From: Sipunculus nudus
Lineage: Eukaryota > Annelida > Sipuncula > Golfingiida > Sipunculidae
Length of the DNA: 64,000 nt
NCBI GenBank assembly: GCA_026874595.1
Contig: CM049306.1
Span: 103,741,142-103,805,141, forward strand
Direction: 5' to 3'
The translations under genes and the position numbers were made by a program. The notes under the pieces were generated by a model. That model made no database searches. It worked only from the letters and a program-made list of their open reading frames with translations, and had not been told where the DNA came from. Below are positions 1 to 11,831 of this stretch, piece by piece (the first letter of the stretch is position 1; each line of letters starts with the position of its first letter).

Positions 1-784
1 AGAAAGGGGACGGTATAAAAAGTACACTCCACAGCGTTCAACCTGACGCAAGGTCGATTATTTATTATAACCATTACTATACGGCAGTCTATATAGGTAG
101 GGAAAATACAAGGATAAAACCATTTATGAATGAAATAAAACTTTGACTAAAATGTTTTCATTCTAGCATCGATTTAGTTTTAAAATGAAAATATATATTA
201 ACGTCTTGACATCTCAAGAAATATTTGAATTTTCATAATGTTTTACAGTATCTTTAAAATGACCCGAACAGTCCACTATTCAAACTTAATATAATAAAAA
301 TGATTAATAGATCATAATTCAAAGGATCAAGCACCGTTGAGAAATATATGTAAAGTGGACATTTCTTAAAAGTGCTAACAGACCTTATAGCTTCCCCTAA
401 TGGAAATAAGAACAAGCTCTTGTTCGGAATTTCCTCTCGACAATGCCCTTAATACCATGCATAGAAGCCCAATACATTTTCAATGCATATTTTCTGGACT
501 CAAACTACATATTATACGGTTACATGAAAAACATATTTGGCTTAATTTAAACACTTTATTTTTCATAATGTACGTTGATCTAAATCACCCTAGTTTTAAA
601 TAAGAACATAAATCAGCAACATACTTGGTTTTATATAGGCCAACGTTCATGAAGATTCAAAAGGACATGCCATATCCTAAATGTTCTGAATGTGAGATGC
701 ACAGTTAAAAGATTACTGAGGCCAATATGAGACAACCAGAACATAATTGTTCAACATTTTGCATTGATATTCAATGTGTAAACC
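1..784. other. No recognisable gene or element
   Basis: AT-rich sequence with frequent stops in all frames. The one open stretch near 400-603 shows no family resemblance and is uninterrupted by chance length only. I see no RNA gene or terminal repeat here. Confidence 0.5.
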
Positions 785-1431
785 TTAAGCCAAAGTCACA
801 TACATCGCACAATTGCAAAACACATATATGACAGGTCTACGACAGAAAATTTGGTAAATTCTTAGGATATTCGTTGGTGCGTCGTACGAAATTCAGGTGT
901 TTTGCTACGGAAAAAACTGTCATAGACCCTTGTCGTAGAATTTTGAACACGTTCAATTTTTTTTTGTCAATGTCGTAGGTTATTCTTTACGTGAGGCCGA
1001 TCTCGTAGGTCTGTTGTGCGATGCCTTACGACTGTGCTACAATAAACCTACGACTTTCGTACGATTTTTTGGTTATCTGAAGCCCTACGAATCGTTGAAC
1101 GGAACTTTCCTACGACAGCCCAAGGGTTACCGCACGTTCTACCGTACGTAGGTTTGTCTTTAGCCTAGGTCACATACAGCGCACAACACATATATACAAC
1201 GGGCCTACAACAGAAAATTGAGGAGTTTTTATTTTATAGTACGACCATCGTAGGGACCTCATACGACTCTCGTAGAAAAAAAGCGTATATACCGGATTAG
1301 ACTTAAGGCAGTTTCACACCGGATGCGTGCGAACGAATTTTACGTCCGAACGAAAATTTGCTATACGAACGAAAAAATAAAATCCTTTATTTTATGTTGG
1401 TGCATACACATCTAATCCGAACGATGCTATC

Positions 1432-1472
1432 CGAACGAAAAAAATAGAACATGTTCTATTTTTTGTCGTTCG
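1432..1472. repeat. Long near-perfect palindrome
   Basis: CGAACGA plus an A-run plus TAGAACAT is mirrored by GTTCTA plus a T-run plus GTCGTTCG. This gives two arms of about 20 bp meeting at ACATGT. It lies just inside the left end of the TTA-flanked element and may be an internal copy of its terminal region. Confidence 0.6.
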
Positions 1473-2565
1473 CATCGGACAAGAATGGCTTCTTTTCACC
1501 TTCAACACAAAAGAGCTTGAACATTTATAACCAGACTGGTTCATTTGTACGTTACCTATATTTGATATATAATACTGTACAACAAAGAAATGCTGTTACG
1601 TTGTCCACTGTTTTAAAATTATGTGATAAAAATATAAATACAGGGATTATTTTTATTTCAATCAAATTTATTTGATTCAAACAGATATTTATAACTTTTT
1701 TTTAGCTCCAAAGATTTTCCCATTTTAATCAGACTTCTTTTTATTTAATATGTATATTTCCTTGGGGATAATTATATGTAATAAGGGGATTTCAATCACC
1801 GCTTGGCCATTTGTTTTAATTTACAACCGGGGACAAAACATTTATACCATTAAACCAGGTTAAGATATAATATTTCATGATGAATTCTAATTCTTAATAT
1901 ATTATTGGCAATATATTAAAGTTATTCTCTGAAGAGGGAAGGGGGTGATGATTACATTCATCACCCCCCTACCCCTTCCCTCTATATTGACGCCCCTGAA
2001 TATAAGTCGAATAAGCGATATGAACACAAATTAGCAACATTATCCAGGACTTCGTGTTCCTTACCCAACCCCTCCCCAATAATAAAATGTTCCGCGATAT
2101 AATAAGAGAAAAAATCATGGAACAATAACATTTTTCATGTGTTATATTTATTATTATAATAGTATTATTGTTAGTTCAGCGTTTTGCAAATAAACAGAAG
2201 TTCCAAAGCTGTGGGCAGACTGTTCTAAATCATATTGGCAGATTTGAAAATCAAATATAAATTAAACTAAACTAGTGATTAAAACTTTGATTTAACTTGA
2301 AATGCAGGAATTGCAATGGAATCTGTTCTGTTGAAACAACAGGTTGTGCAATTATTCTTAAAGGCACGTTGAAATTGGAATTTTGTCCAGTCAGTGGTAA
2401 ATATCTGTTGCCTGTAAACTCATGACTATAGCTGGTACTTGCAAGGCCCAATAATTTTCAATAATACAGTCAGTTCACTCAGAGATAAACTTAATTATTA
2501 TTAATTACAAATTAATGAGAAAATCAATTTACAAGTTCAGAAATATTCGAAATTTTCTTAATAGG

Positions 2566-2669
<104 letters not shown>

Positions 2670-3009
2670 TAGTGCATCCGATAAATTGCTCATATAGCTG
2701 TCCAATACGAATTTCGGAGACGACAATTCCTAGGTCGGAAACCAAAAATATCGTTCGGATTTGGTGTGAATGAAATTTCGGATGCGACATGATTTTAGTC
2801 GGAACGACAGAAATATTCGTTCGTGTCATATTCGTTCGGACGCATACGGTGTGAAACCGCCTTTAGACGGCCCTGACCAATTTTCCCACGATTGTCGTAC
2901 AACATATATTTCATATGTGAACGCTTTCACGGAAGGAAAAAAACACCTCTCTCGAAACTGGTTACATTTCTGGCGGCCCTGCGTAGGGTGTTTGTGACTT
3001 AGGCTTTAA

Positions 3010-3578
3010 TAAGGCCTGCGCAGAACAGCTGTCACAATATAGGCCTAATGACTGTATCGATATTCTGAACTCTGCACAAATCGTAATCAGTTCAATATAT
3101 ACCTGTGCAGACCCTAAACAGTTTCGATTCTGATTCACGGGGGCTTACTTTCAATATCAGGACCTTGCAGACTTGTTCATAAAGTATTTAATTTGTACTG
3201 AGGGTTCTGTGCTCTGTGCGACAGCAGGGTAGTGAGGGTTAACGACTTGCACGCCATGCCTGCATGCCTGTAATGAGCAAATCGATCCTCGGTTTCCCTG
3301 TGGTGATTAAATATAAGACCACGCAGGCAGGGAGATGCGTACTGGTCTCAGTAATACCGAAAAAGGAAATCGGCCAGAATATAAACTTTATGTCTTTTAC
3401 GTTTTGGACACCGCTCGACTAAAAGGTGGTCTCCATGGCATATATAAATAAATATATTACATACATGAATGAATATGCAATGTCTGATCGCTGATTTGAT
3501 TGTCACGGGCAGCATTAAAGTTCTGATTCACATATAAGTACTATAAATACCTTAATATGTTAAAAAAGTTAAATCGTC

Positions 3579-3623
<45 letters not shown>

Positions 3624-5880
3624 GCATTTATATATGCCAATTCTTTACGCTAGGAGAGGTTCTAAAATGTTTTGCGTAATGTGGATAAATCAAACAAGTT
3701 TCATAACATTCAACGCATACCTTCACACTGATATATTTAAGGCTCTATATAACCGGTTTTAGGGGGAACGATACACCCAGGCAAATAGAAAATAGTGCTG
3801 TTTTGATCGATTAGAAAAATTTAATTGCCGTATGAATTCCACACAGACTGTTTTCAAAAGTGGTTGCATTTTTCGTATGAAAATGATATATGTTGACGGA
3901 TTACATGAGCTCACTGTGGTGTCATTCGTATGAAAAAAGCACGAAACCCTTTAAAATCTTCTTCTCCGAAACCGTGGAACAAAAATGGTCGATTTACAGG
4001 AAGCTTAACGTAGTCATTTGGCTAAGTACGCATACCAAGATAACAATCTCAGAAGCGGCATGCAGGAGCTGGATTCGACCATTTTTTATCGGGTCGTCCG
4101 CGTGCCATCTAATGAACGTCAGGAGCTATTGCATCATGTGACCTGCCACACACTGGCATTCCTCATACTTAATTTGTCCTTTAAATTAGTGTGATGTCGT
4201 CATTAAAAGATAATGTTTGTATGTAGATGGAATCATCAAGTAAGCTCCATGTGGGAGCAAAAAAATAAGGGCAGATCATCAGTAAGGAAGCTTGTTTAAG
4301 TAGGTCATCTGTATAATAATTGCGCTTTTACCCAAAAACATTCACATGCCAAGTGTTGTTTAACTGAGGTTCTTGTGGCGCCACCTGATTTTTTTTTTCG
4401 ACGAAAAATCTTGTAAACTTTTAAAAATCTACTTTACTGAAACCATATAACCAAATTGTTTAATATTAAATAGAAATGGTCCCAGAAAGGAACTCTCTCA
4501 AGTTTGTTCAAATGGTTCCGGTTCGGTGTTATGGGAAGCTCAACTTAGTCATTTGGCCAAGTATCATAACAAGATTACAATCTCAGACACGGCAGGAACT
4601 AGCATCACTAAACGTTACGCAAACATTTGTAAAATGGCTCATATTTGAAATTGAGATTCTAGTGATGCCATCTACATTGACTTATATTTTACGGTGAAAA
4701 ACTAGTTAATTCGGCTTCTTTCAGCCGCTAATTTAAAAGTCTCACCAAACAAAATTATTTAATATTTAAAAAGAATGATCTTTGGGCAGAACTCTGTTTG
4801 GTGCATGTGTAAGAATGGTTTGAGTACAGTGATTTTGTTAGAGTTATGGAAATCTGGACTTGATCTTCTGGCCGAGTAAGCCTGTATCAGACTGAAGGTT
4901 GCCGTATATTAGTCTTCTTCTGCAAATCTGCTGTGCCAAAGTCTTTTATATTGCACACAGGTTTTCCTTGTTCAAGTTTGTTAATATGGTTCTGCTCAAA
5001 AGACTTTTGGCTGAATCATGTGCCCTTGAACTTAAGCATTTATTTTAAATTGATTATTTGAAGCTGTACGTAGTATCTGACATGACACAAATTCATAATC
5101 ACTACAACCTGCCATGAGATATTTGGATTTCAAGTAATCTATGGTTAATATCAACCAAAATTTTGGGGGAAATTTTTAAAACGATAGAATTGTGAGAAAA
5201 CTGGGTTAACATAGTTAGTATATATTTACATAATAAATCTGGAGTTATGTGGGTAAATAAGCAGACCTGTACAGGTAATATAGATAATTTATGTCCATAA
5301 CCAAATTATGTGTAAGATTATTCCATGAACACAATATATCAAACTGTTTTCTGTTTTAGCTTCTAATTGGCATATGTTGTTATTCTAAATATATTCATAC
5401 ATTAAACATCAATCTATCAACTTGAAAATCTATGTAGCCAAATTTATGTCAAAATTTATAACTAGATTTGGCATGATGCTAGCACTAAATAGTTCAGGTT
5501 TAGCATCAGGTCAAGATTTTGTTTGTATCTATAAATAGTTTTGGCAGACTGACAACTGTTTCAGGTGTAGCAACAGGTCACGTTTCTGTCAGTATTTATA
5601 AAAACTTTAGACAACATCAGGATTAAGAGGGACTTGTGCTACAATTTAGCTGCCTATATACAACTGTTTTAGGTATTGCATTTTCATGTTTAGTTCTGTA
5701 GAGTGACGTATGTACCTAAATGTTTACAATATGTCTGTACACCTTTGCCAGTTTTCTCATACATAACACACGTGTACATCCATGCACAAATCTCAGGAAT
5801 GATTTGAAGTATCAGTCTAATTTTGGCATGCTTATATATCTTGGATAGCTTTCTCGCACACCAGCCACAATTGTTTTTGC
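3010..5880. repeat. Diverged repeats and (TA)n; no gene seen
   Basis: A (TA)n tract occupies about 3582-3620. A block around 3950-4075 recurs at about 4430-4595: both share the sense of 'CTTCTTCTCCGAAACC', 'AGTCATTTGGC', 'ATAACAA..ATTACAATCTCAGA' and 'GGCAGGA'. They are therefore two decayed units of a tandem repeat about 500 bp long. A GTGGCGCCACCT palindrome at about 4376-4388 links this to the repeat families further right. I see no coding exon. Confidence 0.5.
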
Positions 5881-6200
5881 ATTGAGAACATCCATGTCCA
5901 AAGTTTTGGAGTGGTTTGATGTATCTGCCTTGAATTTTGCATGTCCATACACCTTAGATAGCTTACTCGTATTCAAGACTAGTGGCGCCCCCTACAATTT
6001 TACTTGGATAGTATACATGCGTGCACACTGCGCAGACTCGGACTCTCCATATGACGACACTGCTGTCAGGGGTTTGAGGGAGTCAAAATCTGACCCCAAC
6101 AATGCACCGTGCGACATCAACATGTACACTGACAGCGGAAATACACAAGTGGTGAAAAGGAGCCAATGTAGTCCGTTAAAATGCGTTGGATTTTATGTAA
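5880..6200 (-). other. Repeat fragment plus a weak caspase-like frame
   Basis: 5890-6005 is a fragment of the GGCGCCACC repeat family ('TGGTTTGATGTATCTGCC', 'AGTGGCGCCCCCTACAATTT'). On the minus strand, about 6010-6127, a frame reads VYMLMSHGALLGSDFDSL after a possible acceptor CTGTCAG. The SHG..G.D pattern recalls the caspase p20 histidine loop, but spacing is short and no other caspase block is present. I treat this as at most a remnant. Confidence 0.15.
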
Positions 6201-6374
6201 AGTAGTTATATATCATGTAAAACGTATTGACTTTGCGACTTTGCGACTCTTTTGCGTTATTTATGCTGAAATACCGTGGATGGCGTCTTCCCGGCACTGC
6301 TGGACAGTACGAACGTTCCTCCATGGTACACTTTCCATGTCTATGGCTGCGTTTTGTGTTTGTTGGACAACAGT

Positions 6375-6837
6375 AACGTCACAAAGACGTCACAGTGATC
6401 GGTCGCGCGTCACCTTCTGACGTCATAAGCTTGACTGGCTTTTCTATTATCAGTTCTCAGACAAGAAATAATTATAGTCCGTTCCACACCCCCTGCCCAC
6501 CTGATTTTCGCGATTATCTCTACATAAGACAGACTTGCCAAACCAAATTTGCACCAATAGCATAAAGAGGCAATAGCGTAATTTTTGGTACCTTTCCTAC
6601 TCACGATATAAATATTATTTACTTTACGGCCTGGTTGACATGTTTCATATATATCCACGGTTCATGGCGTCCCTGATAAGTGGCCATTTTCTATCCTCCT
6701 TTGATATGGATATAAAGTAATGTGACGTAACAGTGAAGCGCGTGCACGCGGAGAATACAAGTGCGCTGTAAACAGAGGTTGGCAGCTCTTGATTATTGGT
6801 CACGTGAATGTTGGTGCCTCGTTAGTACGTGACGTCA
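6375..6837. promoter_or_regulatory. Cluster of CRE/ATF-type sites with TATA box
   Basis: Sites seen: AACGTCAC 6375-6382, GACGTCAC 6386-6393, TGACGTCA 6418-6425, TATAAA 6711-6716, TGACGTAA 6723-6730, CACGTG 6801-6806 next to ATTGG, and TGACGTCA 6830-6837. Two perfect palindromic CREs plus half-sites within about 460 bp, in locally CpG-richer sequence, look like a promoter. No gene could be attached to it on either strand, so function is inference. Confidence 0.4.
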
Positions 6838-6839
6838 TC

Positions 6840-9600
6840 AATATTTCCTGAAATGCCCATTTCACAGATTAGTGGCAAGATGTCGCTACAGAATAGACTA
6901 GTTACTCATAAAATGGTTTAAAATTGTTTACAGGAAAATGATATAAGATAGGCTATTATTTCCATAATAGTCAATTACGCTTTTTCCTCTTTCTGCCCTC
7001 AGGTCAAAAAGTGTTGGCGTTCTTTGATTCGCAAAAAATAATTGCGAAAAAACATGTGGACAGGGGCACTGGAACAGACTATAGTAAACGCTGTTACTTG
7101 TTTTGTCATATTTTAGATTGTCTCATACAAAATCAAAACAAGGTAAGGCATTACTTTTAACGCAGGTAGTCGGCGGAATAGCTCCTGGACCTTTGGACAA
7201 GAAAGGTTTACAGTTTACACTGCTTTACACGTGTGAAAAATTATCCCAGAAAAAATGTGATCACGGGTACTGGGACGTACTATAGGTGCATAATATATAC
7301 GGGGCTGAACTTCAGCAAGTAAGGGAACCCACAATTTTAGATCAGCTGACGTCTGACTATTAGCTGATAAGTTACCCGGTATATGTGCTGTAGGTATGGT
7401 TAATCGTCCGTCCATTAATTTCCTGTTAAATAATTTAAGAGAATTAGGTACCAGGCTACACTTGTCAAGTAGTTCGGTCCTTCCCACAGTGCCCAAACAG
7501 AAGAGATTCGTTTTGAGTAGAAACGACCTCTGGGTGTACATGCGTGCATGTATTTCATTAGTAGTATGACATATCAGCCAGATATTTTGTACGTTCATAC
7601 ATGTTGGTTCCACCTACAATTATTGTTATGTAGTGAACATCTATGGAGTGGTTTGACCTACAGGCTTGAAATTATGCTTGACCGTTTGTCTTAGATAGCT
7701 ATCTCGTACACAAGACTGGTGGCGCAACCGACAATCATTTATGCGTGCCATCATTCTATGCTACTAATTTGAAAAAAAAATAACACATATCTCATTCTCA
7801 TTCATTTCACTTACCAGTACCCACTGATAATGGTTTGTGGCATCATGAATGTAGCATGATAATAGTTAGGGATCACAAGATACCTTTTTGTTCAAAAGTT
7901 GGTATTGCCAAAGTCAAGCAATAGTTTAACAACTCTGATGCGAGAAATTCAAAGGGCTCTCACATCAGGAGAAATTCCATATACTCACTTAAGAATTCGA
8001 AGAATACACATAATCGCTTGTTGACTGCCAATATTCTAGTTTTAAACCACACAATGCAATTTTCTAAAATATGGGCTCATCACTAGAAATGATAAAACAC
8101 TTTGGAAGTTATAGATCTGAGTAACCTTTCTACAAAAATATTTACCTGCTCATTTTAATTGCTGAACCAAGTGTTTCAACACCGCTGTGTATGGAGGTGA
8201 TCGAGGTGTTAGACCTTTCATTTGTATGAGAATGACCAGTTGCCTGATAACCCTGCATCAGACTTTGGTCAAGTGAATTTATGGTTTTTTTTTGTATTTG
8301 GTACTTATATTAAGGTCGAAAATATTTTAGTAGTTGCTTTGTATATACATGTACTTTTCACACATGTCCTTAAAAAATATTCAAGCGCATTTCAAATAAG
8401 GGTTAAGTACATTATCAGTGATGGTGTACCTGATGTATATCCTATTACACAGGATCGCATTATAGGTCTTATCTATGTATTTACGGCGTTCCTGCCTATT
8501 AACGTGCCATAGAACAACGTCATATGCATTAATATTTCATTTAAAGCAATTACACCATGTTATATGCAAGAAACACATGCATGGTAATATTGGAAAAAAA
8601 TATATATATTTATTAATATTTATTCGTTGTTCATGTTTTTATTTTAGATGCGAGAGCCAAGATTGTTTAATTCTATTTTCAAAAGATTTTGAAGTGGGAA
8701 AATCCAGTTTTAATATCCAAATGTATACAGTCTATTTGCCCAGTTACATATCATGCATGAACATTTATTATTAGTAAAAAATAATTAATTCGCATTTAGT
8801 TTTTCATGAAAGTTAAATATAATATTGTTACCTGAATATAATACCGCCAGATCCAATACCATTTTGATGGGAGGATCATCGATGACCATTCTTTTGTATA
8901 TTTTTTTAGCTATGCAAGTATTGGTATTATTATCATATGATTCAAGTTTTTTTTATTTTGGATTTGTTTTTAATAAACATATACTTCCTTTTTCATTATT
9001 TATTATATTTTTTATTGTTTTAACATTTAGTTTTCTATTAAATAGAGGTTTTGTGATTTTTTTTAAATTTTATGCATGAAGTTGATTGTTTTGGTTGACT
9101 TTGCATATTTTCCAAGTATATTGAAATTTTGGACCTGAAATCTCAATTGCGTTGCTGGATTTCTTGAAATTTGTAAAACTTGGCAACCTGCATTGAGCCT
9201 CGTGAGAAGACTAATGAAACGAATGAAATCGTTTAATTTAAAGCGAGACTTTAATATAACTTCAAAAACAATTATTTTATGTTTATTTATGAAAAAGAAA
9301 AGGGATAAATTAATGAACCAGTACTGCATGAGACTCATAAGCCAAAGTACCACAGTTTAATGTATCATGCATTTTATTATTATTTTATCTGATAATTCAT
9401 GTACTTGAACTATCACTTTAGGCTCTTTTGTGTCGTGTTGGGGCATTATTAAATTAATTACCCTGAGTAATCTGATCACACCATACTCCATAAGTGCACT
9501 GGGGTAATAATTTGGTTTTTTTTTTAATTATCTGTAAGCAGATCGAAGCAACCCTTTCAATTGCACTGAACTGGATGAGCTCAGGCATAACGGGTGTTTG
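6840..9600. other. Intergenic; no gene identified
   Basis: Mostly AT-rich sequence. A GGTGGCGCAACC repeat fragment lies at about 7640-7735. A minus-strand frame at 7215-7613 is open for 132 codons but resembles nothing I know and has no splice or promoter context. 8260-9080 is very T-rich. Confidence 0.5.
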
Positions 9601-9619
9601 GAAACGCCCCCTTACAGCA

Positions 9620-9719
9620 GTTGCTAGGGCTCTGACCTATTTACATGATATAAACAACATGGCGTCACAAGGACCAGGTGCTCGGACCGGATGAAATGAC
9701 TAAAGTTGACCTTACCAAG
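9620..9719 (+). other. Probable 5' non-coding exon of the FAM194 gene
   Basis: A GC-richer stretch ends in ACCAAG followed by a strong donor GTATGT at 9720. A matching acceptor (TTTTCTTTTGACAG) ends at 9995, and the coding exon follows. A short upstream frame beginning CAACATGG at about 9656 stops within 12 codons, so this exon is read as 5' UTR. The word GTTGCTAGG at 9620-9628 resembles an RFX (X-box) half-site. The transcription start cannot be placed. Confidence 0.45.
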
Positions 9720-10085
9720 GTATGTTCGTTTTTACGTCTAATTCTGCGCTTCAGCAAAGTCAACACTTTGAATTCCGTCGATTTCTGAGGTAAATGCGAA
9801 TAATTCTACTCAAACTGAACTGACCAAGAAATTGTTTTTGTGCAACGATGTCGAAGTTTATTTCATCGCATGAGCCGTTGAACGATGTCAACGGAGAAAG
9901 AACTGCCTTTGCAGCTGAGTTAAAGAACAGCATAGATTTGTAAATTTGTTGTTTAACTTCAGAGGTTTAGTGACAGCCTGATTTTCTTTTGACAGTGAAT
10001 GGAGCGCCCGCCACACTGACCAGACAAAAACGGCGCCAAATCTTGGTAGATTCTTTCGAGTTTGACGGCCGTTTGTGACGTTACA

Positions 10086-11214
10086 ATGGCAGAAACCGAT
10101 GAACAGTCGCCCGAGGCGACGTCAGTCAATGAAGAATTCTTCTTTTATAAACAGACCACTTACAGGAAAACGCCAAGAAGATACAGGAAAACTCCCGACG
10201 AACTGCCCGAAGAACTCCGATACGCCCATCTTAACCCCAAGCTAGCTGCCTACTTAGCAAGTAAAGATAAGGAACAAAGGTCCAGTGATGGGTTATTTGA
10301 TGATGGACTGGGGAACAAAAGTTTATTACCTCAGATAAGTCAAACTGTCGCCTTGATAAGACAACGTCTTGACAGCACTTTAGGCAATAATGATGATGCA
10401 CAAAGGGTTTTATATGATGAAGCTAAATTTAAGGCACATGATGTGTTAACACAACTTGCAAGAATATTATATTTATTTGATGGTTATAAAGTTAATATAC
10501 CCAGAAGCTTAGAAGGATTACTATTATGTGGATATAAAGAATTTGCTGCAGATGTAATTATGTTTCCACGGGAATGGCAGTGCCCAGCCAATCGTGATGC
10601 TTCATTAGAATCCAGACTTCTCGATCAAGGTGCTGCGTCAGTTATTAGTAGGGAAGATGGCAGGGAAAGTACACTAAGTTTTGACAGAGCAACGCCTGCT
10701 GATGGAGCACAAAGCTCTAGGTCAGCCGGACAAGATTCTGATGATAGCAGTAAATCAAAAGATGTTGAATCCAAAAGAAAGGTCAAAGTAACAAGGATTG
10801 CAGGTCCTCTGACTGATATTGTTGAGGATGATGAAGAAACTGGTTCAAAATATCAAGACTCAGATGTTGCAAGTCACAATAAAGAAGCCCCAGGTATCCC
10901 TGCATCAGGGAAACGTGATGCTGGTGAACGCGGATCTTCCAAGCCAAAGACGAGACTTGACAGATTCAAGTCCATGCAAACAGATCAAAGAATGTTAACA
11001 GGTAGGCTAAAACAAAAATATGTAACTTTTATAAAGGTCTTTTCTTTTGTGTATTTTTTTCCTCAGGATTTTGGCCTTGATGCTTTTCAAATGCCTTTTG
11101 CTTATATGAAATGCATATCTTGAGTTGCAAGAAAACTTGCATTTCCATTAAACATTTAGTTTTCTCAGATTAACCAAGTGATGTGGTAGATAATACTTTA
11201 TTACATGGTCTCTG

Positions 11215-11248
<34 letters not shown>

Positions 11249-11768
11249 GTTCATAATGTAGCAGCATTGTAACAATGAATCATTCCCTCTGTTCATATAA
11301 ACTGTTGTAGTAAGCTTCCTTCTGTCTCAGGAGACAATGGTATTGCCATGGCAGGTCAGTCAGTCTTCAGGCAGTATTTAAATAGACAGGGTAATTCCAC
11401 TCTGGCATTGCAGCCTCGACCACATTTACTGCAGGTGAAGTCTGAGTGGTGTGTGTGGTCAACTGGCTCTTCTTTCTCTGCTTCCTTTTTCTTTATTCTC
11501 ATCAACAGAAAGCTGTGATTCCGCTTTTGAGTTATTTTTAATTTGTCAGCTGATATCCTATAAACTTTGGACACCAAGTAACATATTTTGTAGATATTAC
11601 TGTATTATATATTTAACAAGATCAAATTGTATAATGTTTAGGGCATAAAAAAGTTTAACCCTCAAGTTTTATGTCTCATTGTTTCCTCTTTTCCTAACAG
11701 TTAAAGGTACAAGTAAAAATATTTATTAATTTCATAACAGAAGGAACTAGATTTACCCCCCACCCCCA

Positions 11769-11831
<63 letters not shown>

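Noticed and set aside
7215-7613. 132-codon minus-strand ORF
   Set aside because: No family resemblance, no splice or promoter context, and no codon bias that I can see. Length alone is not enough.
10062-10085. Upstream in-frame extension of the FAM194 gene start
   Set aside because: It would need a TTG start at 10062. The first ATG in frame is 10086, after a stop at 10047, and fits eukaryotic initiation.
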